A DNA stretch of 22,461 bases from Paraglomus occultum (lineage: Eukaryota > Glomeromycota > Glomeromycetes > Paraglomerales > Paraglomeraceae), in NCBI GenBank assembly GCA_910592205.1, contig CAJVPJ010000533.1, forward strand, positions 1 to 22,461, written 5' to 3'. The first letter of the stretch is position 1; the number at the start of each line of letters is the position of its first letter. The notes beneath the pieces are model-generated. The model did not search any database. It saw only the letters and a list, made by a program, of their open reading frames with translations, and was not told the DNA's origin. Below are positions 1 through 11,443 of the stretch, one piece after another. The position numbers and the translations under genes were made by a program.

Positions 1-298
1 TGAGTAACAGTTCTCATGGTTTTGTGTTCCGAGCTCCTCATTATTCTATGATCTGCAATGTACATGCACATTTTTGATTCAAATATCTACTTTTGTCTTG
101 AAAAGCAAATACAAATACGTGATATAACAGTCTATTGGGCTATGGCTGTAAGTATAACTCACGAGATGAAGTAAACGCAAAAATTTTTTGCCAACATTGT
201 GAGTGACTACTCAGCGGAAATCTTATTGTCTAGTAAGTGCGCTGATTTTATCGCATATATGCTGATAATCAGTTATACTCTTTTTAATTAAATTCAAC

Positions 299-633
299 AT
301 GGCTTGTCACGTAGATACTAGACGTTTTTTTCTAGTGAAATTTGGCTATCATGCTCTCTATCAAGCAAACGACAAATTGCTACTCTGGCCTTTACGTCGC
401 GTACGCAAGTCTATTGATCTTATGGCAAATAACTTGCACTTTTTAATTAAAGCATTTTTGCTAAGGAATATGATGACACGATGTCAAGGAGAAATGGTAA
501 AGTTTATATAATTAATATTATTTGCTTGCGACTGTGTGCATACTTAAGTAACAAGGTTCCATAAACGTTAAACCGCAAACCGATTTACAATATATGTGTT
601 GAATGACAGGAATTTGAACAAGACGTAGGATGA
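299..633 (+). CDS. Possible two-exon small protein (doubtful)
   Basis: I do not recognise this protein and it may not be a gene. An ATG at 299 in a fair context (AACATGG) opens a basic 66-codon reading frame ending at a possible donor, ATG|GTAAAG at 497. A possible acceptor, GACAG at 605-609, joins in phase to a short acidic tail that stops at 631-633, giving about 73 residues. The sequence is rich in Leu, Arg and Phe, with basic clusters near residues 39-44 and no clear domain or signal. An AATAAA lies at 772-777. Against it: the intron has a weak pyrimidine tract, no TATA-like box is evident, and frames of this size arise by chance. If no splicing occurs the frame stops at 509-511 after 70 residues. 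Confidence 0.2.
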
Positions 634-2904
634 CTAAGGTATTTACTATACGGCGACGCGCGCTTTTGAATACGACTCAAGAGACTTCGTTGCAGAAATT
701 TTAGGGAAGAGGGCAGCTTAATATCGAAGGAACATTCTCGCTCAATAATACGGTACGTAACCTTTGCAAAGAATAAAACTGACGTTTTTCGAATAACATG
801 CGTATTGAACACCTTTTGCAGTTGTTATTCCAAAAGGTTGGTCGTAATCGAATTTTTAACATTTGCTTTAAGATTATTGCGTTGCTCTCTGTTCAACCGA
901 CTGGACGGGTCTTAACGATGCTTGGATGAGATTACCTTATATAATATACAAACATTTCTTTTTGCTACTTGTTTATCGATAAATATTTCTCCACAAAAAT
1001 CATTGCAACGGACAATTGGAATAAACTCATTCTGCTATTGAAGAAGTTAATAACGCAGTGGTATAAAAGGTTGTTGATCATTAAATATTTATTGTTATGT
1101 GATGTGCGTAAGCTTATTTCTAATCTATATTGTAACAATGACTCTGCAGTTCTACAGATATTTTCCCCAAAGTACTTCTAACATCGTTAAGATAAGAATG
1201 CGTACATTAATAGAATATACCGGATGTACGTTATGCCAACAATTATGGAAAAGACAGCGTTAAGATTTGATCCTTTTAAGCAATCTTCTGGGCTTTCAAT
1301 ATGTTTACCGTGAGACTAATTCAATAATTTACCATTTAGATTATTGCATAATAAAGCACTCACACTAGAAACAATTGCTTATCGTAATTGTTACGGAAAT
1401 AATTAGGTGCACTTATTTTTAGTCGGTATAGAAATTAGTAGGTTCACGACCAAACCAATATGTAAGTATCTTGTTATGCAGAGTGACTGAGTTTCCTTTT
1501 CAATATTTTTAAGATGTCTGTACGTGATAGAAGATATAGATTGTAATGATCAAATTCGGAGGCGTGCATTACACAGACGTTTATCGGTTAACGTTTAGCT
1601 GATTATGATACTTCAATGGAAAGAGGTCAGTATTATTGAATGCGTTCAACTTGTGACTAGAAATTATTAAACAAAGAATTTGTTATTTTGTCTTTCACTA
1701 AGTGTGCACTTATAATTATACAGTCTTAAATATATCATAACCCACAATGCAAATAATACTATGGACAAGAACACTTTTATTTTATTGATACTGTCCGTTG
1801 AAATTTTAATACAGCGAATTATAAAATAGCGGGTAAGCAAACACTATTTACCATAGTATGTTCGGTTATATCAAAATAAGAGGTTTTTTCCCTTCTGTTT
1901 ATTTGCACTAATTTTGATATATGTTTTCTGCTAATTACATTGATAATAGAGAGTCTGGTATTGGCAAAACAAACTTTTGGAGTGTGTTTCGGAGAGATAA
2001 AACCACCTCGCGCTACAAATATTGTAATAAAGTCGCGCGTTGATTAACTTATGAAAAGTTTGCTAAATTTACTATGCAAGCAGTTTGCGTATTCTCAGCG
2101 TGGGAGATATTTGGACCATAATTAAAGGTTAGAACTAATATGAATTTAACAGGATAAAATTAAATTATATAACATGGATTCCATTTTGAAGGAAGATTAT
2201 ACCGTTTCAGACAAACAGGAGGAAGAAAGTTATTACCTATCGAAGATGCAAAAATATCTATTTTACTTTTTTTAAAAAGTTGCGTCTCGTCAATTTGGGG
2301 AAAAGTCGATCCCACTTTATTAAGGAACCGAGTAAACCATCTACACTTATTAGCATATCATAATATCCAGAATGATATTCATCTTCTCACAATGCTCGCA
2401 TCCCGAGTCCTAAATATTCCATCTTTACATAGCATACAAGCTGATTGCTCTGTCGGTATTACAAATATTAAAATTTGTGTACTGTGACACAGAATGTAAT
2501 TACTGCGCAATGAATATGGCATACACTTAATATTAATCAAAGAATAGCATGGTCCGAATTACGCGATTTGGAAGAATAAACGACTTGGTTAAACCCTACG
2601 GGGTAAATATGCGCATTTCTCGTAAATAATTATTACATGTATTCTGTAACACGTGAACGCAATCGGTTTAACGATCGACATACTATTCTATGATGTAATC
2701 GGCAGGTCACAGTAAATCATCCGAAAATGTTAGGGAAAATTTTTTGTCTGTTTATTCTTTCGCGAACCTTTATAGCAAAAGGAATATTATTGACAAGTAA
2801 ACCAATACATTTCTTGAAAGTAAGACGGCGCAGAATTGCTTCTACTGAAAACCACAAGTGTGTATTTTTGGTCCATTTTTTTTTTGCGTTCATTGGAGTA
2901 ATAA
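634..2904. other. Gene-poor AT-rich stretch
   Basis: I find no supported gene on either strand. Only short frames under about 75 codons occur, without recognisable motifs or believable splice patterns. I saw no tRNA-like box, tandem array or transposon protein. The right end (roughly 2600-2904) must contain the promoter of the karyopherin gene, but I cannot point to a convincing TATA or CCAAT element there. Confidence 0.5.
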
Positions 2905-5900
2905 ATGGAGGTAAAGAAGCTGTTTAAGCGTGTTGCTTACTCTCAATCGTACAAATGTGGAAGACATGACAACCCAAGTTGACAGTTATTCATATTGAAA
3001 TACTTTATGCATACTATACTCTCGTGCACGCGCGTTGAATATGAGTAGGAATTCTGCACGGGTCTTAATGCACTATTGAATCAGTTAATCTTTAATGCGA
3101 CAGATACCGCGACAATACGTAATGTAAGCCTTTACAAATGATTTTTCTCGACAAAAGTTGCAACCGATCTAAATTTAATACGTGTATTTTGTTTTCCCCA
3201 CGAAAACGCAATAGACAACAGAAACCCTTGATAACCAATTTTATAACAAACCTAAATGTATACCTGCCCTTGTAGAAATACTTTCAAAGTCCGAACATTG
3301 GCAGGCAAGCTGAAGACAACAACTTATGAAAGGAATGTCGGACCCAAGTACGATCATTATGTTTAACGAAAAATCTCATATGTTTAGGTTCGACAACTAG
3401 CGGCTGTTGAATTGCGAAAGTACACGAATCAATGGTGGTCAAAGCTTGATCAGAATATCAATGCGGGAATTAAGGCGAGATTACTTGACGTCATATTACA
3501 AGAGCCCCAGTAAGCGCATGTTTTTTTAATCAGAAATCGGATATACATTTTTTGCTCATGATGACGATCTGTTCACAGTAAGCTTGTCCGACATTCAACC
3601 GCACGGGCGATTTCAGCAATTGCCAATGGAGAACTTCCTGTTGGACAATGGAACAACTTGCTAGAGTTTTTGTACCAATGCTGTCAAAGTCCTAATGCGG
3701 GTCATCGCGAGGTAAGCGACAATAATTTGGGTCGACAATTGAGTACATTGATTGAATCTTGTTTTTGGCTTTTGCAACCCTAGGTTGGAGTCTACGTCCT
3801 ATATTCTCTATTTGAAGTAATCACAGACGTATTCAACGACCATCGGGGACAACTATTCGAATTATTTAGTAGGTCTTTGAATGACCCCGAAAGCAAAGAC
3901 GTGAGAATTACTACACTACAGTAAGTTGTTTGAGCCTGAATAATGTATAGTAGTGGGCATGGGATGTGGGAATTCAGCATAGGTTTAAGAAGGGTTGTGT
4001 GCAAGGTGACAAGAATTCAGATGTTAAATACTAATCTAACACGTAATTAGAGCTCTTGGTAAAATTGCCGAGTTCATTGAGATTGAAGAGGAGGATGATA
4101 TCGTAAGTTATAATTTTGATGTCCAATTCGGTTATGATCGTTAGTCGGTTGATCAATTTATCAATTTGGGTCATCAGGCTCAATTTCAAAAATTAGTTCC
4201 ATCAATGGTCAATGTGCTTCAGCAGGCGCTCTCTGAGAATGACGAAGATGCAGCAACAAAGGGGTTTGAACTGTTTGATACACTGATTTTACTTGTATGT
4301 TTTTTTACCGTGCAATTTGTTCAAATATTTTGATCGTGAATGAAATAACGTGGCCTGATTCTCTGTAAAACAAATTATAGGAAGCTCCACTCTTGTCGAA
4401 ACATATTGCGCAATTGATCGAGTTCTTTTTGAACGTGGCTGGAAATCAACAGTATGAAGAGTCGATGCGTATAATGGCCTTGCAATTTATGGTCTGGGTT
4501 TCTACATAGTGAGTTGCCTCATTGTGTGTGCTGGCTATTGTATATAAGAACTGATTAATCTTTGACAAATTATCTATTTATGTAGTAAAAAGGCGAAAAT
4601 TCAGCGCCTTAAGCTTGTCAATCCAATCATTTCACGATTAATGCCGATAGGAACTGAGAATGACCCCGAGGATGTAAACGAAGATTCTCCGTCAAGAGTA
4701 TGCTTTTTCTTAATTTACGTATTGCGTTTTATTAGTTGATTATATCATTTTCTTTAACTTTGTCATAAAAATTTGTAGATGGCTTTCCGCGTAATCAATT
4801 CTATTTCGACGCAGCTTCCACCTCAACAAGTGTTTCCAGTAATCCTGGAGCATGTGGTTGCGTACATGCAGAATCACGATCCAAAATATCGAAAGGCCGC
4901 AATGATGGCATTTGCTGTACGTATATAGTACTGAACCAGTTTCTTACTTTTGCGTAAACTTGACTCATGCTTTCTTCACTACTTGTTTAGGTTTTTGTAG
5001 AAGGGTGTGCCGAATATATTCGCCCCAAGTTCAATGACTTGCTGCCTCTCGTCGTTTCTGGCTTACAGGATCCAGAAACAATTGTCAGGAAAGCGGCTTG
5101 CATTGCTTTGAGTTGTTTTGCCGGTAAGTACTATTTCTTGTCCTTTCGCCTGGAATATTTCACATACACCGTCTTTATCTATGTGAGTAATCATTTATCT
5201 AACTTTGGCGTACGATTGTTTTTAGGCGAACTTGAAGAGGAAGTAACTGAGAATCACAAGACTTTGATGCCGCTAGTATTTAATCTTCTGGATGATCCAA
5301 ATCAAGAAATTTCAAAACAAGCCTGTGGTGCATTAGATGCCATTCTTGAAAGCTTGGATGAAGAGATAATTGTCCAATATTTGCCTGCAGTGATGCAAAA
5401 GTTATTAACACTGGCAGATCATGTCTCTGGAGAGAGAGCTATTCCTGTGTTTGCTGCAATTGGCAGTGCAGCGCATGCAGCTAATGGGGTGATTATAATA
5501 CAGTCTAGCGTTATTATAATTATATGATAGTTTTATTTCTCAATGTTCACCGATGCAAACTTTTATCATTATGCAGGAGTTTAAACCATACTTTGCGCAG
5601 ACAATCCCCAAACTGCAATTATTAATGTCGAAATCAAAAACTGAAGAGGATCTAAAACTTCGCGGAGTTGCTACCGACACCCTTGGTGCTATTGCCGAAG
5701 CTGTTGGACGCGACGAGTTCAAGGTATTCAACACGGAAGCCATGATATAAACATGCTATTTATTACATAAGATTTCTAAACATTCCAGTTTTTTTGATTC
5801 AATAGCCATACGTTGCAAACTTTATGCAGTTGGCAATTGATGGTTTGCAGCATGACCATCCACAATTAAGGGAATGCAGCTACTGCTTTTTTTCGGTAAT

Positions 5901-8068
5901 GGCTCGTGTGTTTGGCAGTGATTTTGCACCATACCTTGAAGTGATAATGCCACAATTGATAAAGAGCTGTCAGATTGAGGAAAAGGATTTGTTTGAAATT
6001 GAAGGTGAGTTTGTATGTTTTAAATATGTTGTGAGTGGACAGTGCGTGCTCACATACCTTTTCTTAACCAGTGCCTGATGAAGAAGATCTGGGTGAATCA
6101 GATGAAGAAGATGACGCTTATGCATTCAATCACGACATAATTGACGAAAAAGAGATTGCTGCTGAAGCGATCGGTGAAATATTTACCAACGCGAAATCAG
6201 ATTTCTTACCATATGTTGAACCTTGTGTGAATGAGCTGAATAAACTAGGAACACATCATGCCGATAGCGTAAGAAAAACGGCAGCACGGTCATTATGTCG
6301 GTTTATGGTTACATTCTATGAAATGGCTAAGCTTCCGCCATGGGAACCTGGGCTTCCATTGGTAAGAAAGTAAACGTATTTGATACTCCGTCGTCGGCTT
6401 GCTGGTTGTTTGTACCGTGTAATTCACACTGTTGTAAAACAGAGAGTGCCAGTTCATTCGAACGTGGAAACTATGGTTAAATATGCAATGTCTACTATTG
6501 TGGCCATTTGGGAAGATGAAGAGGCCAAGTAAGTAGTTCAACGTTGAATTTTTTATTGGCCAAAATCTATTCTCAGACTGATGTGTTCAACGCGTTAATA
6601 GTGAAATTTGGGCTATCACAAAGCATCTAATTGTGGATAACGTATTCTGATAATTAGGTCCGTAGTCATTGAAATCTGTCAACAACTCGTTATCACGCTG
6701 AAAGAATGTGGTCCATGCATAATAGCAGACTGTAAACCTTTTTTTACATAATTGTCTTTATTGTTGTGAATGTGTGTCTTGTATGATTAACGCAATCTGC
6801 GTTTTTATAGGCGTGGACGAAGTTTCCAACCTCACGTTGAAACTCTTTGAAAAAACGCATCCTTGTCAAACAGATCAGGGTGATGAAGATGGGGTTCTCG
6901 ATGACGATGAGGAGGCAGAACTGGATGCCAAAGTGATTGACGTGGCGTCGGATTATGTTGCTGCAATGGCCTTGGTCATCGGACCAGAATTCGCGGAATA
7001 CTTTAAAGTATTCTTGCCGCATATCAAAAAATACTACGTAAGTATTTTGTTGAAAATAGCTCTTGTCAGTTTGGTTACTTGTCGTTGACTTGGTGTATGT
7101 TATTACTATTTAATAGAAAAAATCAAGACCAGTGTCAGACAGATCTATGGCCATTGGCTGTTTGGGTGAATGTGCTCTCGGGTTGAAAGAAGGAATTACG
7201 CCCTTCACTGAAGTATGTATTAAAATACCTTGTGCAGTTTGCAACTTAGGAGGATTACCCCAAGCAAAGCGATCTTACTTTCTATATGTTAGACGATATT
7301 GCCCTTGTTTTTGAAAGCAGTTGGCGATGAAGCAGACGAAGTTCGAAGCAATGGTGCTTACGGTATTGGTCTTTTATGCCAATATTCGAAAGCAGACATA
7401 ATGTCGTAAGTTGGAGACTGAAACTTTATAACGTTGTGGTGCATCCAACGAGTTATTATTTCATTAATCTTTCAATTTAACTCGTCGAATTTATGTCGAA
7501 ATAGGCACTATCCGGCAATACTCACGGCGTTACATTCATTATTCGGAGCCTCATCGTTTGTGAATATCGCGGATAATGCATGCGGGGCTGTGTCTAGGAT
7601 GATTCTAGCTCATCCCGAAGCAGTACCACTTGAACAAGTAAGAAATCTGATTTATATGTGTTGGAATACGTTTTACGTTTGTTATCTGAACTTTTGATTT
7701 TACGGGAGCAGGTTCTTCAAGTATTGTTTTCAACGCTACCGCTTAAACAAGACTTTGAAGAGAATGAACCAGTTTTCGAATGTATATTCCAACTGTTTCG
7801 CGCAAATAATGCATTCGTAAGTTACTGCTTCAGTGGTTGATGTGATGATAGAGCTTTCTCGCATTATGTTTAACTATCATATAATTCGTCGTAACAGGTA
7901 TTCAATCAGTTACCGATTCTTTTAAACATATTTGCCAAAGTTCTCGGTCCACCCGAAGGACAATTAAAGGAGAACATACGCAAAGAACTCATAGAATTGA
8001 TAAGGGCATTGGCTAAACAATACCCAGAAATTATGAACAGACCTGACTTGGTTGCAGTTATGGCATAA
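2905..8068 (+). CDS. KAP123: Importin beta family karyopherin, Kap123/importin-4 type
   Basis: Nuclear import receptor built of HEAT repeats; in yeast Kap123 is the main importer of ribosomal proteins and of histones H3/H4, moving cargo through the pore under RanGTP control. Exons: 2905-2910 (tentative, ATG GAG before GTAAAG), 3049-3123, 3215-3304, 3388-3509, 3579-3711, 3784-3920, 4051-4102, 4178-4294, 4381-4508, 4586-4697, 4779-4916, 4991-5123, 5226-5488, 5577-5723, 5806-6004, 6072-6361, 6443-6528, 6658-6731, 6811-7037, 7117-7212, 7293-7405, 7505-7637, 7712-7816, 7898-8068. All phases agree and give about 1,048 residues, close to yeast Kap123 (about 1,110) and human IPO4 (about 1,080). Diagnostic pieces: the importin N-terminal domain with VRQLAAVELRK (near residue 58), acidic loops near residues 618-634 and 789-806, and GAYGIGLLCQY and VPLEQ near the C-terminus. 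Introns are 69-138 bases, all GT-AG except 3305-3387, which starts GC. The acceptor at 3048 and the body are secure; the start is the weakest part. IPO5/Kap121 is a relative, but the N-terminus fits Kap123/IPO4 better. Confidence 0.9.
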
Positions 8069-8136
8069 CGAATTTAATACTTAGAAGGGAATGCATCTTT
8101 AATTAGCATATAACATGTCATGAATCATGTTATCAA

Positions 8137-8142
8137 AATAAA
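8137..8142 (+). terminator. Poly(A) signal of the karyopherin gene
   Basis: AATAAA lies about 70 bases after the stop codon at 8066-8068, a normal distance for a fungal 3' UTR. It is the first exact AATAAA after the stop. Confidence 0.55.
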
Positions 8143-8901
8143 CAATTTCATTTCGAGAACCTTCGCATCGAATGCTTTTTCGAAACTCACAACTCTTGAT
8201 CGTTGTCACATTATTTACCTCTTACACGTGCGCCCCCCAAATTACGTGCGTTAGCGTCATATGATATCACAGCTAGTATTTATGTATTAGCCGAGTAATG
8301 CATGCTAATCTTTTTCTTGACAGTACTGCCATGTTTTAATCGTTATAGAACTTTGTCCTTTTGCTGACCATAGTTCACATTAGACCCACCGACAGTATTT
8401 TGTAAATTTCATTGGTTGACCTACAGATTTAATCAATCACTTTGTACTCCGCTATTAGGTCATCCTCTATTTATCGTTACCCTCTGGCGTCTGTATAATG
8501 GCTAATAGAGTTGTCCCTGATTTTAAATTGTGTTTTGTGAATGAATATGAATAGGGACTATCTAAAATGGAGATTGATCGTCAATTCCGTCTTACACATG
8601 ATATATATTATAATATATACAGTATAAACAATCAAACGTATGTAACCGTCTCTGAACCATCGGATAAATAATAAGTCGATAATCGAAAATTTTTAATGAA
8701 AGTCGACAATCGGTAATTGTGAATGCAATACTGCAAAAAGACTCATTATTGTATAACACCCTTTTTTATTGGCTGTGTATACATGAACCTTGCATGCATA
8801 TTGTGGCTACGGCAGTGAACATAGAAAGCCTTGTACTAGATAGATAAGGTTTTCTGTAAATTAATTATTATAGTTTCCCGATATATCTTCTGCCGTATTA
8901 G
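8143..8901. other. Intergenic, AT-rich, small palindromes only
   Basis: I see no gene. It contains an 18-base perfect palindrome of alternating A/T at 8602-8619 and a short imperfect direct repeat, AAGTCGATAATCG at 8673-8685 and AAGTCGACAATCG at 8700-8712. Both look like low-complexity sequence. The right end runs into the promoter of the Sel1 gene. Confidence 0.5.
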
Positions 8902-9009
8902 CCAATAGACTCATTCTCGTCGCTATAAATACTTCCACAGTGTAAACAAACATGTAGTAGCGTTTCACCAGCCTCTTGTACGATCTGCTCTTTCACGATG
9001 TATATATAA
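8902..9009 (+). promoter_or_regulatory. Probable promoter of the Sel1-repeat gene (CCAAT and TATA-like boxes)
   Basis: A CCAAT box at 8902-8906 is followed by TATAAATA at 8924-8931, which would place transcription start near 8955-8965 and a 5' UTR of roughly 105-115 bases before the ATG at 9069. A second TATA-like run, TATATATAA at 9001-9009, could instead give a start about 30 bases before the ATG. Which one is used cannot be decided from sequence. Confidence 0.45.
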
Positions 9010-9068
9010 CGGTTTACACTCAGTATGTATTAGTATTGTTATTTTAACGGCCGGCAATATAATCAGAA

Positions 9069-10799
9069 ATGAGTAAACAAACATTAGCGTTAGCATATAA
9101 TATCGGTACGAGTTATCATTTTGTTAATGGAAGCACATTTGCAAGGAAAGCTCAGCTGTTTCGGAATGCAACAATGCATACAAATACAGTATCGTCATTA
9201 TCACGTTATAAAAGCGTAGCCATAAGTAATCAAAAAGCAGATGTGCAAAGATATGCCAATGCTTTATTTAATCTTGCATTGACTTGTAAAAATAAAACTG
9301 GAGACGATCAAAAGGTTGTTGAGTTATTTCAAAAAGCTGCTGAACAGGGACATGCCAGGTCACAATTTAATCTTGCATTATGCTATAAAAATGGAATTGG
9401 AGTAAAAAAAGATGATCAAAAAGCAGCCAAACTGTTTCAATTAGCTGCTGAACAGGGACATGCCAGAGCACAATATAATCTTGCATTATGCTATAAGAAT
9501 GGAAGTGGTTTAGAAATAGATGAATACAAGGCATTCAAGCTTTACCAAAAAGCTGCTGAACAAGGGTATAGCAGAGCACAGTGTAATCTTGGTGTGTGTT
9601 ATGAAAATGGTACTGGTGTAGAAAAAAACTATCAAAAGGCAGTCGAATATTATCAAAAAGCTGCTGAGCAAGGACATGCTCGAGCACAATGCAATCTTGG
9701 TTTGTGTTATCAAAATGGAACTGGAATAGAAAAGGATAGCCAAAAAGCATTTCAACTTTATCAACAAGCTGCAGAACAAGAATATGCTAATGCACAATAC
9801 AACCTTGCTTTATGTTATAAACATGGTATTGGAACAGTTAGAAATGATCATGAAGCAATCAAATTATATCAGAAAGCTGCTGCTCAAGGAGATGTTGATG
9901 CACAATACAATCTTGCACTGTGTTATAAATCTGGAATAGGTGTAGAAAAAAATGATGAATTAGCAGTCGAATTGTATCAAAAGGCAGCTGAGCAAGGGCT
10001 TTTAAAAGCACAATATAATCTTGCTTTATGTTATGAAAATGGAACAGGTGTGGAAATAAATGTCTTGAAGGCAATTGAATTATATCAAAAAGCGGCTGAA
10101 AGTGGGCATGCAAATGCACAATACAATCTTGCTTTATGTTTTGAAAATGGAACTGGAGTAGTAAGAGATTTTCAAAAGGCAATTGAGTTATATCAAAAAG
10201 CAGCTAATCAAGGGCATGCTTGTGCACAGCATAATCTTGGTGTTTGTTATCAATATGGAATTGGTGTGCAAAAAGATGATCAACAAGCAGTTCTATTTTA
10301 TCAAAAGGCCGTTGAACAAGACAATGCTAATGCACAATACAGTTTTGCACTGTGTTATAAGTATGGAATTGGAGTAGAGAAAGATGATCAAAAAGTAGTT
10401 GAATTGTATCAAAGAGCAGCTGAACAGGGTATTATTGAGGCACAATACAATCTTGCATTTTGTTATAAATATAAAATTGGAGTAGAAAAGAATGATGAAA
10501 AAGCATATAAATTATTTCAAAAAGCTGCTGAACAGGGTGATGCCAAGGCACAATATAATCTTGCCTTATTTTATAAATATGGAATTGTAACAGAGCAAGA
10601 TGACAAAATGGCAGTTCAATTTTATCAACAAGCTGCAGAGCAAGGACATGCCAAGGCCCAATACAACCTAGCCTTGTGTTATAAATATGGAACAGGAGTA
10701 GCCAAAGATAACGAAAAAGCAGTTGGATTGTTTCAAGAAGCTGCTGGACAAGGGCACAGCCGGGCACAGCATCATCTTTCTTTAATGTTTACCAAATAA
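9069..10799 (+). CDS. Sel1-like repeat protein, probably mitochondrial
   Basis: Intronless 576-residue protein consisting almost entirely of Sel1-like repeats, helix-turn-helix units of the TPR superfamily that form a superhelical scaffold for protein binding. No enzyme domain is present. Residues 98-565 are 13 consecutive units of exactly 36 residues with consensus AQYNLALCYKNGIGVEKD followed by xQKAxELYQKAAEQGHA. A shorter degenerate unit (about residues 65-97, three residues missing in its loop) precedes them and an 11-residue partial unit, AQHHLSLMFTK, ends the protein. Residues 1-57 have no Asp or Glu but nine Lys/Arg/His and many Ser/Thr, as expected of a mitochondrial presequence; a cleavage site near RYKS (residues 46-49) is possible. 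The ATG at 9069 begins this leader. In arbuscular mycorrhizal fungi Sel1 repeats are greatly expanded and often fused to kinases; no kinase is attached here. The partner is unknown. Confidence 0.95.
   Translation: MSKQTLALAYNIGTSYHFVNGSTFARKAQLFRNATMHTNTVSSLSRYKSVAISNQKADVQRYANALFNLALTCKNKTGDDQKVVELFQKAAEQGHARSQFNLALCYKNGIGVKKDDQKAAKLFQLAAEQGHARAQYNLALCYKNGSGLEIDEYKAFKLYQKAAEQGYSRAQCNLGVCYENGTGVEKNYQKAVEYYQKAAEQGHARAQCNLGLCYQNGTGIEKDSQKAFQLYQQAAEQEYANAQYNLALCYKHGIGTVRNDHEAIKLYQKAAAQGDVDAQYNLALCYKSGIGVEKNDELAVELYQKAAEQGLLKAQYNLALCYENGTGVEINVLKAIELYQKAAESGHANAQYNLALCFENGTGVVRDFQKAIELYQKAANQGHACAQHNLGVCYQYGIGVQKDDQQAVLFYQKAVEQDNANAQYSFALCYKYGIGVEKDDQKVVELYQRAAEQGIIEAQYNLAFCYKYKIGVEKNDEKAYKLFQKAAEQGDAKAQYNLALFYKYGIVTEQDDKMAVQFYQQAAEQGHAKAQYNLALCYKYGTGVAKDNEKAVGLFQEAAGQGHSRAQHHLSLMFTK
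9360..10763 (+). repeat. 108-bp tandem coding array (13 units)
   Basis: The Sel1 units form a tandem array with a 108-base period and no indel across all 13 units. Some neighbours are nearly identical at DNA level, notably the segments around 9330-9360 and 9438-9470 (GCTGCTGAACAGGGACATGC in both), while others differ at many third positions. This indicates growth by unequal exchange or slippage at different times under selection for frame. Confidence 0.9.
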
Positions 10800-10800
10800 A
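10795..10800 (+). terminator. AATAAA overlapping the Sel1 stop codon
   Basis: The sequence AATAAA spans the TAA stop at 10797-10799. If used, it would give a very short 3' UTR. No other exact AATAAA is close downstream until about 11103, so either is possible. Confidence 0.35.
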
Positions 10801-11112
10801 GACACATTAACATTGATATTGAATAACATATTTTTTTTTCAAATGGCATTACCAGTATAATGCATACATTGATTAATATTAAGTTATGCTCAGCTTTGAC
10901 TTTGAGATTTTTTAGAACGGTTTCTGTTTTTGAGTAATCTTGGATTATGACAAATATACTTTTATATTCAATTTCGACTTTTTTACTGCAAGGTTGCTTA
11001 TATTAATATGGCAAAGACTGGGAACTAATGTATAATTCCAAGTATATAAGACACATGTTACATTATACTATTGTTACACTCGTTTAAAAGGTTACAGTTT
11101 ACAATAAATTTC

Positions 11113-11135
11113 AGTAATAGTAAGCAACTATTACT
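11113..11135. repeat. Perfect 9-bp inverted repeat, 5-base loop
   Basis: AGTAATAGT at 11113-11121 and its exact reverse complement ACTATTACT at 11127-11135 are separated by AAGCA. It sits about 320 bases after the Sel1 stop in AT-rich sequence, so chance is possible. Confidence 0.6.
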
Positions 11136-11325
11136 ATTACTTATACTGATATAAAGTCAGCTATTTATGAAAAGTTGCCAATATTCTTAAGTTGGTGATG
11201 ATTTTGAATAGAATGTCAGTTTATTATGCTTACATATTTAGAATGTCAATGCATTTTTGCATGTTGAAACAATGAAACGGGAAGGATTGGTCTGCTTATT
11301 GTATTATAATTAGTCAATGTTATAT

Positions 11326-11352
11326 TATTATTGTTATGTGATAGTAATAATA
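11326..11352. repeat. 12-bp hairpin with two G-U pairs
   Basis: TATTATTGTTAT at 11326-11337 can pair with ATAGTAATAATA at 11341-11352 around a GTG loop, ten pairs being Watson-Crick and two G-U in the + strand RNA. In DNA terms the arms differ at two positions. Low sequence complexity lowers its weight. Confidence 0.45.
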
Positions 11353-11443
11353 GGACCTAGCAAGATGTGTGTAACATGTACAACATATAACTGTTCCGCA
11401 TATCGACTCTTGTGTGATTGACAAATATTTCTAAAATGAGTAA

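Noticed and set aside
969-1181. Frame of 70 codons on the + strand
   Set aside because: Its listed start is TTG, it is low in complexity and has no motif or splice context.
8602-8619. Perfect 18-base palindrome TATATATTATAATATATA
   Set aside because: It is made only of alternating A and T; such palindromes are expected by chance in AT-rich sequence.
9510-10767. Several minus-strand frames of 71-111 codons opposite the Sel1 gene
   Set aside because: They repeat with the 108-base period of the coding array and are shadows of the Sel1 repeats.
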